Shown: piece by piece, positions 25,132-33,643 of the stretch | How the letters are laid out: each line of letters opens with the position of its first letter | Position numbering within the stretch: the first letter of the stretch is position 1 | Assembly (NCBI GenBank): GCA_900299005.1 | Contig: OMID01000035.1 | Coordinates: forward strand, 1 to 42,837 | DNA: 42,837 nucleotides | DNA from: Oxalobacteraceae bacterium | GTDB lineage: Bacteria > Pseudomonadota > Gammaproteobacteria > Burkholderiales > Burkholderiaceae_D | Reading direction: 5' to 3' | Notes under the pieces: model-generated | Told to the model about the DNA's origin: nothing | Seen by the model: only the letters and a program-made list of their open reading frames with translations | Database searches by the model: none | Made by a program: the position numbers and the translations under genes

Positions 25132-25953
25132 ATGAGCCATCATCTGCTGCAGAGCCGCGAGGATAAGGTCGTGGTGCTCACGCTGAATCGCCCAGATTCG
25201 CTCAACAGCCTGTCGCTACAAGCCGTGAAGGACCTGCTGGACGCTCTGCAGGAATTGCGCAACGACGACAGCGTGCGCGCCCTGCTGATCACGGGCGCGG
25301 GACGTGGGTTCTGCACCGGGTGGCAGCTGGGACCGGATGAGGTGAGTGCCTCGCCAGATGAATCCTTCGGCACGCGGCAGTCAAGCCTGATGGCGGCATA
25401 TTTCAATCCGGTGATCCAGACCTTTCATGATCTGCCTTTTCCGGTGGTGGCAGCCGTCAATGGTCCGTGCGCCGGTGCTGGCGTGAGCATTGCGTTGGCT
25501 GCTGATCTGGTGCTGGCTGCCGAGTCAGCGTACTTCATGCTGACTTTCTCGCCTCGCCTGGGGTTGATACCAGATTTGGGCGCCACCTGGAAACTACCCC
25601 GTTTGATCGGCTGGGCACGCGCCCAAGCCGCAACCCTGCTCGGCAACAAGATATCGGCCCACGAGGCCGCAGCCTCCGGCATGATCTGGCGCTGCCTGCC
25701 CGATGCCTCGCTGATGACCGAGGCAAGGGAGGTCGCCGCCCTGCTCGCAAAAGGTCCCCCGGGCATTGCCCGCGAAGTGCGGCATGCGTATCACGCCTCC
25801 TCAACCAATACGCTCGCCGAGCAAATGGAGTACGAGCGTCTGCGACAGCGTGCACTGCTTGACGCCGAAGCGTTTCAGGAAGGATTGAGCGCTTTCGCAG
25901 AAAAACGATCGCCTGATTTTTATAAAAACGAATCGCCCAAGACAAGGAAATAG
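25132..25953 (+). CDS. Enoyl-CoA hydratase/isomerase family protein (PaaG-like)
   Basis: A 273-residue crotonase-fold enzyme. L-N-R-P-D-S-L-N-S-L, the oxyanion segment G-A-G-R-G-F-C-T-G, N-G-P-C-A-G-A-G-V-S-I-A-L-A-A-D and L-G-L-I-P-D-L-G-A-T-W-K-L-P-R are all visible. The Asp in I-P-D, rather than Glu, resembles PaaG-type isomerases more than classical hydratases. GAGAGAC precedes the ATG. It ends 2 bases before the next crotonase gene, so the two are co-transcribed and may act in sequence on one acyl-CoA. Confidence 0.9.
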   Translation: MSHHLLQSREDKVVVLTLNRPDSLNSLSLQAVKDLLDALQELRNDDSVRALLITGAGRGFCTGWQLGPDEVSASPDESFGTRQSSLMAAYFNPVIQTFHDLPFPVVAAVNGPCAGAGVSIALAADLVLAAESAYFMLTFSPRLGLIPDLGATWKLPRLIGWARAQAATLLGNKISAHEAAASGMIWRCLPDASLMTEAREVAALLAKGPPGIAREVRHAYHASSTNTLAEQMEYERLRQRALLDAEAFQEGLSAFAEKRSPDFYKNESPKTRK

Positions 25954-25955
25954 GC

Positions 25956-26828
25956 ATGAACTACGAGACTCTGAACTGCGAACTGTCCGAGCACATCCTG
26001 ACCGTTACGCTGAATCGTCCCGACAAGCTCAATGCGTTTACCGTGACCATGGCCAATGAGCTGATCGCCCTGTTCAATCACGCGAGTGAAGATGATGCGG
26101 TGCGCGCAATTATTGTCACAGGCGCGGGACGCGCCTTCTGCGCCGGGATGGATCTCGCGGTATCGGGCAATGTGTTCGGACTGGATGAATCGCAGCACCC
26201 GACCCTGCAAGACATGCACGAGCGTCTTGAAGATCCCGTCATCGTCAAGGGGGTGCGCGATACAGGAGGCCGTGTGTCCTTATCGATCTTCAATTGCAAA
26301 AAACCAGTGATCGGCGCGATCAATGGCGCCGCCGTCGGCGTGGGGGTGACGATGCAGCTGCCGATGGACATACGGCTTGCCTCCGAACAGGCAAAGTTCG
26401 GCTTTGTGTTTGGCAAGGTCGGCATCGTTCCCGAGGCGTGCTCAACCTGGTTCCTTCCACGTCTGGTCGGGCTCGCAAAAGCGATGGAGTGGGTACATAC
26501 GGCCGAGATTTTTGGTGCGGACGAGGCGCATCGCGCGGGTCTGGTAAAAGAAGTCCTGCCTGCAGACCAGCTGATGACGCGCGCACGCGAGCTTGCCCGC
26601 ACGCTGGCTGAACGCTCACCGACTTCGATGGCGATGGCGCGCCAGATGATGTATCGGAACAGCGCATTCAGTCACCCGCTCGAGGCACACAAGGTGGAAT
26701 CTCTGGCCATGTTCTACGCCAGCATTGAAGATGGCAAAGAAGGCGTGGCGGCATTCACCGAGAAACGCCAACCGGCGTTCAAGAGCCGGGCGTCGGCGAT
26801 GCCGGATTTTTATCCCTGGTGGGGATGA
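25956..26828 (+). CDS. Enoyl-CoA hydratase/isomerase family protein
   Basis: A 290-residue crotonase-fold enzyme with L-N-R-P-D-K-L-N-A-F, the oxyanion segment G-A-G-R-A-F-C-A-G-M-D-L, I-N-G-A-A-V-G-V-G-V-T, and G-I-V-P-E-A-C-S-T-W-F-L-P-R, where Glu occupies the position of a catalytic acid in hydratases. AAGGAA inside the previous gene's end serves as ribosome site. It differs from its neighbour, so it is not a recent duplicate. The C terminus ending P-D-F-Y-P-W-W is seen in a proteobacterial subgroup of unassigned specificity. Confidence 0.9.
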   Translation: MNYETLNCELSEHILTVTLNRPDKLNAFTVTMANELIALFNHASEDDAVRAIIVTGAGRAFCAGMDLAVSGNVFGLDESQHPTLQDMHERLEDPVIVKGVRDTGGRVSLSIFNCKKPVIGAINGAAVGVGVTMQLPMDIRLASEQAKFGFVFGKVGIVPEACSTWFLPRLVGLAKAMEWVHTAEIFGADEAHRAGLVKEVLPADQLMTRARELARTLAERSPTSMAMARQMMYRNSAFSHPLEAHKVESLAMFYASIEDGKEGVAAFTEKRQPAFKSRASAMPDFYPWWG

Positions 26829-26960
26829 GCGCAATCGTACCAGCCGGTTACCCCGAAGCGCTGACCCGATGTCCCCGGAGGTGTTGGGGGCGTCTTACCA
26901 GCGCAACGCAACGCTTCGCGAGTTTCATGTTGTCAGAGCTGGCTTGGTTTATCCATGACG

Positions 26961-28364
26961 CTACAGAGAATTCACAAAAGCGATCAGATCCTCACGTTCC
27001 TGCGACTTCATCTTTGCAAATTTGTCGCGTGACGCTTTTGCCTCGCCGCCATGCCAGAGGATCGCCTCGAGCACGTTGCGCGCCCGACCATCATGCAAGA
27101 GGTGCGTGCTGCCATTGACCTGCATCGACAGCCCCAGTCCCCACAGCGGCGGTGTGCGCCAGTCGCGCGGCCCAGCCTTGAAATCAGGGCGTCCATCAGC
27201 GAGGCCCTCGCCCATGTCGTGAATTAGCATGTCCGTGTAGGGACGAAAACGCCGATTCGAGAGCTGCGGCAGCGCCGGGAATTCGCTGGTGCGTAACTCG
27301 GGCACATGACATTGCGCGCACTGTGCTTTGGCAAATAATCGCCCGCCGCGTCGGATCTCGGCCTTGTCCTGTTCGCGCGGCGCGGGGGCATCCAGTGCCA
27401 TCACCCAGAAGTTCAGATCATTGAGCATCTGCTCGCGCAATTCGATCTTGTCGCCGGGGAGCATGTCCTTGCAGCCTTGTTGTACCGGTGGACAGTTTTG
27501 CCTCGGATAGATCGATGAGGTCACGCCCATGTCCGCGTGAAAAGCAGCCGCGATCTGCTGGCGAATACCTGGCTGGTTAGCCTTCCAGCCAAAACGACCG
27601 ATCGCGGTCTTGTCATTGATATCGTCACGGACATAGTTGATTCGACCATTGAGTTTTTTCGCTTTCTGCGCCTTGGCCATGGCAAGGATGTCTTTGTCAC
27701 TCACCGCTTCGAGATAGCCCAGACCAAAAATTACGCGAGAATTACGCAGCGAGGTCATCACCTCATCGCCTAGTTCACCAAAGTTCAAGTTCTCGACGCG
27801 GATCTGTGGTTTGCGTAATTCGATCTCGGTGCCGTCCGTCAGCGTGACCGGGGGCGCAAGCCAATCGACAAATACATCAGCCTCGCCCTGTCGGATATGG
27901 TTTTTGTCGGTCGTGATCACATCAAAAAGCTGCAACTGATCACCGTAGTGAGGATGCGGATTCGGTTTGCCCTGTGGTGTTTCGCCGGGAATCGAGATGC
28001 GCAAAAGCTGCTGCACCAACGGCGTATTGCGTACTTCGGTGGTGCGGCCACGACCGGCCTGCACATGACAGGCAGCACAGGCATTCGCAAGGAAGGTAGG
28101 CCCCAGCCCCCACTCCAGCATGGCCTGTGGCCTCAGGTACTCCCAATTGGGTATCTTCAGCTGCGGGAAAACCACCCACGACGTCATGAAAGCTTTTTCG
28201 CCTTCCCGGAACATCGTGAGCTGCGCCGGGTTCAGCTCAGCCATGGGCTGCATGTAGACCCGATGAGGTTCAACTTCCTTGCGCTCTGCGGGCGCATCTG
28301 CGGACTGGATCAGACCGGCGGGCAGCAGTATGGCCAGCGCGAGAAAAAGACGGGTTTTTTTCAT
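26961..28364 (-). CDS. Di-haem oxidoreductase, DUF1111 family (periplasmic cytochrome c peroxidase-like)
   Basis: A 467-residue exported protein. A Sec signal peptide (M-K-K-T-R, hydrophobic stretch to Q-S-A-D-A) leads a mature chain with two covalent haem sites: C-A-A-C-H at 96-100 and C-A-Q-C-H at 349-353. The family, often called thiol oxidoreductase or di-haem oxidoreductase, is related to MauG/cytochrome c peroxidases; its reaction is uncertain. The frame stays open upstream to 28736, but the signal peptide and family similarity begin at 28364. It is alone on the minus strand, with a 455-base gap before the divergent Liv operon. Confidence 0.9.
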   Translation of the reverse strand: MKKTRLFLALAILLPAGLIQSADAPAERKEVEPHRVYMQPMAELNPAQLTMFREGEKAFMTSWVVFPQLKIPNWEYLRPQAMLEWGLGPTFLANACAACHVQAGRGRTTEVRNTPLVQQLLRISIPGETPQGKPNPHPHYGDQLQLFDVITTDKNHIRQGEADVFVDWLAPPVTLTDGTEIELRKPQIRVENLNFGELGDEVMTSLRNSRVIFGLGYLEAVSDKDILAMAKAQKAKKLNGRINYVRDDINDKTAIGRFGWKANQPGIRQQIAAAFHADMGVTSSIYPRQNCPPVQQGCKDMLPGDKIELREQMLNDLNFWVMALDAPAPREQDKAEIRRGGRLFAKAQCAQCHVPELRTSEFPALPQLSNRRFRPYTDMLIHDMGEGLADGRPDFKAGPRDWRTPPLWGLGLSMQVNGSTHLLHDGRARNVLEAILWHGGEAKASRDKFAKMKSQEREDLIAFVNSL

Positions 28365-28416
28365 GGTGTCTCGGGTCCCGACCGCCGGTAGTGACGTCGG
28401 CTCTTCTGTTTTTTTT

Positions 28417-28445
28417 GACTTTACGAAAATCTGCCTCGACTTTAC
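28417..28445. promoter_or_regulatory. Direct repeat GACTTTAC, two-turn spacing
   Basis: Two identical octamers start 21 bases apart, about two helical turns, between the divergent di-haem gene and Liv operon. This spacing suits a dimeric activator, but eight bases is short and chance is possible. Confidence 0.25.
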
Positions 28446-28459
28446 ATGATGAAGGTCAA

Positions 28460-28510
28460 AATTCTCCGGCATGAGGGGGCGCGCTCGATCACCGCAGGAT
28501 GCGGAGAATT
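28460..28510. promoter_or_regulatory. 9-bp inverted repeat in the divergent promoter region
   Basis: AATTCTCCG (28460-28468) and CGGAGAATT (28502-28510) are perfect reverse complements with a 33-base spacer; similarity extends a few bases inward (GGCAT versus GCAT). It could be a paired operator or a large hairpin in the Liv operon leader. The regulator is unknown. Confidence 0.35.
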
Positions 28511-28819
28511 GCCGTTCAGGCAAGGGGCACCAACCCGCACCGGTGCGCAAGGGAACCCGCCGAACAAGCCTGGGCTTGGGCGGTCTTGGCCTGCACAGAT
28601 ACCGTATACTCGATTCGATTTGACTCGGTTCATTCAGGCTTTTCGGAGAGGTTCGGTGAGAAGCGCTGTGCTGCGGTACAGCATAAAAAGCTGCTTCATC
28701 AAAAATAAACTGCGCCGGTAAAACACCGCATAGCATTGCTCTGGCATGACGCTACCGGTTGAACAAGCAACCCGCCGCGATGCCATCGGGCGAGCGCACA
28801 TAACAAAGGAGACAAGACC

Positions 28820-30109
28820 ATGGGCATCAAGGGCGACAACAAGACCTCCCCTACGCAGCATCCCCAGCAGCAGCGTCGCAAACTGCTTCAGAGCGCCACG
28901 GCGATAGCCGGCATGGCCACGCTGGGGTTTCCCTATATTTCGCTCGCTCAGAACAAGCCCATTCGCGTCGGCATGCCCACCATTTTGTCGGGCCGAGTAG
29001 CGATGCTTGGCCAGTCATCGACCAATGCTGCACAAATGGAAGTCGACAAATTCAACACCGCGGGTGGTCTCGGAGGACGCAAGATCGAACTCGTCATTCG
29101 GGATTCCAAAGGGCAGCCGCAAGAGGCAGCGCGCGTGGCGCGCGAGTTGGTGACGGCAGAAGGTTGCGAAATCATTGTCGATGCCGAGGCCTCATCTGGC
29201 GCATTCGCCGTGCACGAAGTAGCGCGTGATCTGGGTGTACTGGTGATTCATACCTGCTCCGAGACTTCTGCGCTCTCGGCCGATCCCAAGCTGCGCACGC
29301 CGCTGGCCTTCCGTTGCGCTCGTCAGGGTATTCATGACGCGGTGATCGGCGGTGCTTATGCCGCCAAAGTCGCCAAAGAAAAAAACCTCAAGCGCTGGAT
29401 GACCTGCTCGCCCGATTATGCGTATGGCCGCGACACTACCGCCGAGTTCATCGACTATCTGAAATATTTCAACAAGGATATCGACGTGATTGGCGATGTC
29501 TGGCCGAAGCTCTTTCAGGCCGACTACAGTGAGAACATCACCCGTCTGCTGCAAGGTAATCCCCAAGCCGTGTATTCGTGCCTGTGGGGGGGTGATCTGA
29601 CCTCGTTCATCGATCAGTCAAACATCTATGCTTTATTCAAGGATCGCCAGTTCTTTGGCGTGAACATGGCCGACTATGCAGTGCTGCACAACGTCAAAGC
29701 TGTACCCCTCGGTCTGCATTCTGGCAATCGCTACCTGAAGAGCTTCCCGAACAATCCAGGCAACGCAGCCTGGTCAAATGCCTATCAGGCCAAGTACAAA
29801 GATCTGCCGCTGAACTGGGCCTGGCAGAATGCCGCGTGCATACAGTTCCTGACCACGGCTATCAAGAAAGCCAACAGTACGGAAGGCAAAAAGGTCGCCG
29901 CCGCACTAACCGGACTCACTATCGATTCACCGTTTGGCGCGAATGGCAAGTTGACGATGCGCGCCGAGGATCACACGCTGGTCGATTACGCGCTCGGCTG
30001 GGGCGAACTGTCGGGCAAAGAGCCTTTCATGGCCAATCCGGTACCGGGCAACTGGAAGCAGATTGCGGAGCTCGAAGCCGAATGGAAAAAACGCAAGGGA
30101 TTTGCCTAA
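28820..30109 (+). CDS. ABC transporter substrate-binding protein, Liv type, with Tat-like signal
   Basis: A 429-residue periplasmic binding protein, the first gene of a complete Liv-type operon. The N terminus has Q-R-R-K-L-L-Q-S-A followed by a hydrophobic stretch ending S-L-A-Q: a twin-arginine-like signal, in contrast to the Sec signals of the other two binding proteins here. The mature part opens I-R-V-G-M-P-T-I-L-S-G-R and continues with the Peripla_BP_6 pattern, including D-S-K-G-Q-P-Q-E-A-A-R-V-A-R-E-L. AAAGGAGA precedes the ATG. The amide- or urea-binding branch of the family is a possible relation, but the ligand is unknown. Confidence 0.9.
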   Translation: MGIKGDNKTSPTQHPQQQRRKLLQSATAIAGMATLGFPYISLAQNKPIRVGMPTILSGRVAMLGQSSTNAAQMEVDKFNTAGGLGGRKIELVIRDSKGQPQEAARVARELVTAEGCEIIVDAEASSGAFAVHEVARDLGVLVIHTCSETSALSADPKLRTPLAFRCARQGIHDAVIGGAYAAKVAKEKNLKRWMTCSPDYAYGRDTTAEFIDYLKYFNKDIDVIGDVWPKLFQADYSENITRLLQGNPQAVYSCLWGGDLTSFIDQSNIYALFKDRQFFGVNMADYAVLHNVKAVPLGLHSGNRYLKSFPNNPGNAAWSNAYQAKYKDLPLNWAWQNAACIQFLTTAIKKANSTEGKKVAAALTGLTIDSPFGANGKLTMRAEDHTLVDYALGWGELSGKEPFMANPVPGNWKQIAELEAEWKKRKGFA

Positions 30110-30132
30110 GACGCTGATGTCGCGCTTACCGT

Positions 30133-30158
30133 CCCCGACGCAGCAGCAAGCATCGGGG
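30133..30158 (+). promoter_or_regulatory. Intercistronic hairpin between binding protein and permease genes
   Basis: CCCCGA (30133-30138) pairs with TCGGGG (30153-30158) around a 14-base loop. No T-run follows. Such hairpins between binding protein and permease genes commonly stabilise the upstream message and lower downstream expression. That role here is inference. Confidence 0.4.
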
Positions 30159-30204
30159 CACCGGTCACGCTGTAATCCACCAGCCCGCCTTTCCGGAGTA
30201 TTGA

Positions 30205-31113
30205 GTGAATCCGACCGCACTGCTTGAATGCGTAAGCTCGATGTCCTGCATCGTGACGCAATTATCCACCGGCCTGATTGTCGGCGCGCTGCTATTTCTG
30301 GTGGCCGCGGGTTTGACACTGATCTTTGGCGTGCTGGGTATCGTGAATTTTGCGCACGGCTCGTTCTACATGCTTGGCGCTTATCTGGCGCTGACAGCCT
30401 ATCGCTTCTCGGGAAGTTTTTTCATCGCCATCCTCGCAGCGGGTGTCGGCGTCGGGCTGTTCGGCTTGATCTTCGAGCGCTTCTTCATGCGCCGGGTATA
30501 TAACGCTGACGTACTCATGCAGCTGCTGGTGTGCTACGCGCTGGTATTGATGATGGATGATCTGGTGAAGATCGTTTGGGGCACGGAGTTCCAGTCAATG
30601 GGCATGCCAGACGCCTTCCAGGCGCCGCCGCTGTTTATCCTCGGAGGCATCGTGCCACTGTTTTATGTGTACCTGATCGGCGCCGCGGTACTCATCGCAC
30701 TGGTGCTGTGGGCGATACTGAACCACACCCTGATGGGAAAAATCGTCCGTGCAGCGGCACAAAACCCGACGATGACCTCGGCCCTGGGTCTGAACACCAG
30801 CCTGATCTACGCGGGGGTGTTTGCCTTTGGTGGTGCGCTCGCCGGCATGGCCGGCGGTCTGGCGGCACCTGTGCGCTCCATGTCGCCGGGGATGGGATTT
30901 TCTATTCTGATTGAATCATTCATCGTGACCGTCATCGGTGGCATGGGCTCGGTGAGCGGCGCCCTGGTGGGCGCGCTGCTGATCGGATTAATTCGCGCCT
31001 TTGGCACGATCGGATTTCCCTTGTTCGTAGAAGGCCTGATGTTCATCGCCATGGCACTGATTCTGATACTGCGCCCGAACGGACTGCTGGGCAAGGAAGG
31101 CAGGAGCGCATGA
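30205..31113 (+). CDS. Branched-chain amino acid-type ABC transporter permease, LivH-like
   Basis: A 302-residue inner-membrane permease with about eight hydrophobic segments. The L-T-L-I-F-G-V-L-G-I-V-N-F-A-H-G-S-F-Y-M segment near the N terminus is the LivH hallmark, and a late G-G-M-G-S-V-S-G-A-L-V-G-A segment is the conserved cytoplasmic loop region. The start is GTG at 30205 with CCGGAG 6 bases upstream. The last codons overlap the LivM-like gene (ATGA). Confidence 0.93.
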   Translation: MNPTALLECVSSMSCIVTQLSTGLIVGALLFLVAAGLTLIFGVLGIVNFAHGSFYMLGAYLALTAYRFSGSFFIAILAAGVGVGLFGLIFERFFMRRVYNADVLMQLLVCYALVLMMDDLVKIVWGTEFQSMGMPDAFQAPPLFILGGIVPLFYVYLIGAAVLIALVLWAILNHTLMGKIVRAAAQNPTMTSALGLNTSLIYAGVFAFGGALAGMAGGLAAPVRSMSPGMGFSILIESFIVTVIGGMGSVSGALVGALLIGLIRAFGTIGFPLFVEGLMFIAMALILILRPNGLLGKEGRSA

Positions 31114-32078
31114 AATCCGTGAGCCTTCGCACCGATGTACTCTGGGCGCTGGCGGCGCTGGTGCTGCTGGCATTACTGCCTGCGCTGACCTCTTCTCGCG
31201 TACTGCTCGATTATGTGATTCGCCTGGCGGCCATGGGGATTTTTGCCACCTCGCTGAATATCCTAATCGGCTACGGTGGGCTGGTGTCCTTCGGTCATGC
31301 GATGTTCTTTGGCGGTGGCGCGTATGCGTTTGCCTTGATGATGCAAAAGACGAGTGCCAGTATTCCTGTGGCCATGATTGTCGCCATCCTCTTTTGCGCG
31401 ATCATGGGGCTGATGGTGGGAGCGATCTGCGTGCGCCTCAAAGAGATTTATTTTTCTTTCATTACTCTGGCTTTCCAGATGCTGCTCTACAGTGTGATCC
31501 TGACCTGGACCTCGCTGACCGGCGGCGATCAGGGACTCACCGGCGGGATACCGCGCGCCCCTTTTTTCGGCATTCACCTCTCTGATCCGAAACAGTTCTA
31601 TTGGTTTTCCTGTGTGCTCGGCATTGGCAGTCTGCTGCTCATGCGAATGATTTTGCAATCGCCCTTTGGTTACACGCTGCGCATGGTGCGTGACAACGCC
31701 GAGCGTGCCCGCTACCTGGGCATCGATGTATGGCGCGTGAAATTGTATGCCTTCATTCTGGCCGCATCGCTGGCTGGCGTGGGCGGTATTGTGATGGCGC
31801 TTTTTGTCTCGGGGGCCTTTCCCGAGTTCGGCTACTGGACCATGTCGGGCGAGGCCACTTTCATGATCATGATGGGTGGCCTGCATTCGTTCATGGGTCC
31901 GGTGGTAGGCGCCGGACTGCTGCTACTGTTCAATGACGTGATCACCCGCAGCACCGAGTATCACGGCCTCGCACTGGGTATCGTAGTGCTGCTGTTCGCA
32001 CTTGGATTTAAGCGCGGCATTACCGACTTCGCGCAACAACTGATCAATACCATCAAGAACAAGGGAGACGCCCCATGA
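31110..32078 (+). CDS. Branched-chain amino acid-type ABC transporter permease, LivM-like
   Basis: A 322-residue permease with about eight to ten membrane segments. L-I-G-Y-G-G-L-V-S-F-G-H-A-M-F-F-G-G-G-A-Y is the LivM signature, and R-M-V-R-D-N-A-E-R-A-R-Y-L-G-I-D is the ATPase-contacting loop. Both ends are coupled by ATGA overlaps: with the LivH-like gene upstream and the embedded SDR gene downstream. Confidence 0.93.
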   Translation: MKSVSLRTDVLWALAALVLLALLPALTSSRVLLDYVIRLAAMGIFATSLNILIGYGGLVSFGHAMFFGGGAYAFALMMQKTSASIPVAMIVAILFCAIMGLMVGAICVRLKEIYFSFITLAFQMLLYSVILTWTSLTGGDQGLTGGIPRAPFFGIHLSDPKQFYWFSCVLGIGSLLLMRMILQSPFGYTLRMVRDNAERARYLGIDVWRVKLYAFILAASLAGVGGIVMALFVSGAFPEFGYWTMSGEATFMIMMGGLHSFMGPVVGAGLLLLFNDVITRSTEYHGLALGIVVLLFALGFKRGITDFAQQLINTIKNKGDAP

Positions 32079-32857
32079 GCAAGAAACCCCTGACGGTCGT
32101 CACCGGTGGCGCAAGCGGGATCGGTGCGGCCTGCGTGCGCCATCATGTGCAGCGTGGTGACGAGGTGATCGTGCTCGATTTGCCTGCCGGCTGGTCGGAC
32201 CACAAAGGTAAGGAGATGGGGGTCACAGCTTTCCATGCCTGCGACGTGCTGGATGACCAGCGCGTGCGCGATCTTGCCGAACTCATCGAGAACGCGCATG
32301 GGCCGATTGACTATCTCATCAATAGCGCAGGCATCTTGCAGCGCAAGCTGCCCCCAGAGCAGCTGCCGATGGATCACTGGGATGCCGTAACCAATATCGA
32401 CTTGCGTGGCACCTATCTGTGTTGCGCCGTATTCGGCGCGCGAATGGCGGCCCGTGGGTACGGCGCCATCGTGAACATCGCCTCGGTCACCAGCTTTCGT
32501 TCATCGCCACTGCATGCCTACGGTCCGGCGAAAGCCGCGGTGGCCTCACTGACCATGGGACTGGCCGCAGAATGGGGACGCTCTGGCGTGCGTGTGAATG
32601 CCGTTGCGCCGGGCTTCACTCTGACCGAAGGTTTGCAAGCCGCCATTGACCGCGGCGATCGCGATCCCGCCGAACTGTGCGCGCCGTCCGCCATGAACCG
32701 GCTGGTCATGCCGGACGAAGACGCGGATGGGATCGGCTTTCTGCTCTCCGATGCTGCGCGCGCAATCACCGGCATCACCATGCCGATCGACTGCGGCTGG
32801 CTGTGCGGTAGCAACTGGGACACCTGGGGCGGCATGCAAGGCCCGCGCAAATCCTGA
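32075..32857 (+). CDS. SDR-family oxidoreductase embedded in the Liv operon
   Basis: A 260-residue short-chain dehydrogenase. T-G-G-A-S-G-I-G is at 10-17, N-S-A-G at 83-86 (Ser replaces the second Asn), and the active site is Ser137, Tyr149 and Lys153. The C terminus ends in a Trp-rich stretch (G-W-L-C-G-S-N-W-D-T-W-G-G), uncommon in FabG-like enzymes and likely to help line the substrate pocket. Its ATG overlaps the LivM-like stop (ATGA), and the LivG-like gene starts 33 bases after it. Being translated with the permease, it probably oxidises or reduces the imported compound. Confidence 0.92.
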   Translation: MSKKPLTVVTGGASGIGAACVRHHVQRGDEVIVLDLPAGWSDHKGKEMGVTAFHACDVLDDQRVRDLAELIENAHGPIDYLINSAGILQRKLPPEQLPMDHWDAVTNIDLRGTYLCCAVFGARMAARGYGAIVNIASVTSFRSSPLHAYGPAKAAVASLTMGLAAEWGRSGVRVNAVAPGFTLTEGLQAAIDRGDRDPAELCAPSAMNRLVMPDEDADGIGFLLSDAARAITGITMPIDCGWLCGSNWDTWGGMQGPRKS

Positions 32858-32890
32858 GCCTATTCTGGTGACCACTAACACGGACAACCC

Positions 32891-33643
32891 ATGCTGAGAG
32901 TCGACAAGCTTCGCAAATCCTTCGGCGGCGTGGTCGCAACCTCGGATGTATCGATTGATTTCCCCGCTGGCTCATTGTCAGCCGTCATTGGCCCCAACGG
33001 TGCGGGCAAGACCACCTTTTTCAATCTGATCTCCGGTGGCTTGCAGCCCGATTCCGGGCGTATTCTGCTCGATGGCGAGGATATCGTCGGTTTGCCCAGC
33101 AGCGAGATCGTGCGCAAAGGCATAGGTCGCGCGTTTCAGGTTGCCAAACTCTTCAAATCACTTACCGTTGAAGAATCTCTGCGCGGTGCGCTGCAATCAC
33201 CACTGGGTCAGTCGCTGCAGATACGTGGACGCTTCCCCACCACCGACACACGAGACCGCGCGCAGGCAGTGATGGAACAACTCGGTCTGCACGACAAGGC
33301 CACTATCATCAGCGGTAATCTCTCGCACGGCGACCAGAAACTGCTCGACATCGCATTGGCGCTGGTCCTCGAACCCAAGGTACTGCTGCTTGATGAACCC
33401 GTGGCAGGCATGGGACCCGAGGAACGCTGGCAGATGATTGATACGGTCTATGCGTTATGGAAAAAAGGTGGGCTGACAGTCGTGCTCATCGAGCACGATA
33501 TGGACATCGTATTCAAGGTATCGCAGCATATTCATGTACTTTCTTATGGCAAGCTGCTCGCGCACGGAACACCTCAGGAGATCCGCAATAACCCGGCCGT
33601 GATCGAAGCCTACCTGGGCACACCGAAGGAGGCGCGCGCATGA
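32891..33643 (+). CDS. Branched-chain amino acid-type ABC transporter ATP-binding protein, LivG-like
   Basis: A 250-residue ATPase. Walker A is G-P-N-G-A-G-K-T-T (34-42), the signature is L-S-H-G-D (144-148), which is the variant normal for this LivG/UrtD subgroup, and Walker B ends L-L-D-E-P (166-170) followed by V-A-G-M. I-E-H-D-M-D holds the switch histidine. The ATG at 32891 lacks a strong ribosome site. It overlaps the LivF-like gene by four bases (ATGA). Confidence 0.94.
   Translation: MLRVDKLRKSFGGVVATSDVSIDFPAGSLSAVIGPNGAGKTTFFNLISGGLQPDSGRILLDGEDIVGLPSSEIVRKGIGRAFQVAKLFKSLTVEESLRGALQSPLGQSLQIRGRFPTTDTRDRAQAVMEQLGLHDKATIISGNLSHGDQKLLDIALALVLEPKVLLLDEPVAGMGPEERWQMIDTVYALWKKGGLTVVLIEHDMDIVFKVSQHIHVLSYGKLLAHGTPQEIRNNPAVIEAYLGTPKEARA

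Larger units (their letters stand above)
28365..28819. other. Divergent intergenic region (di-haem protein / Liv operon)
   Basis: A 455-base gap. Visible elements are a T-run at 28409-28416, a direct repeat GACTTTAC at 28417-28424 and 28438-28445 (21 bases apart), and an inverted repeat AATTCTCCG (28460-28468) / CGGAGAATT (28502-28510). TATACT at 28605-28610 is a possible -10 element for the Liv operon, without a good -35. Short open frames here lack ribosome sites. The operon's ribosome site AAAGGAGA ends the region. Confidence 0.6.

Noticed and set aside
28446-28721. Plus-strand open frame of 91 codons in the di-haem/Liv gap
   Set aside because: Arg/Pro-rich random-looking peptide, no ribosome site, and it overlaps the inverted repeat and putative promoter.
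28365-28736. 5' extension of the di-haem protein
   Set aside because: The extra residues precede a clear signal peptide and show no family similarity; the start at 28364 is better.
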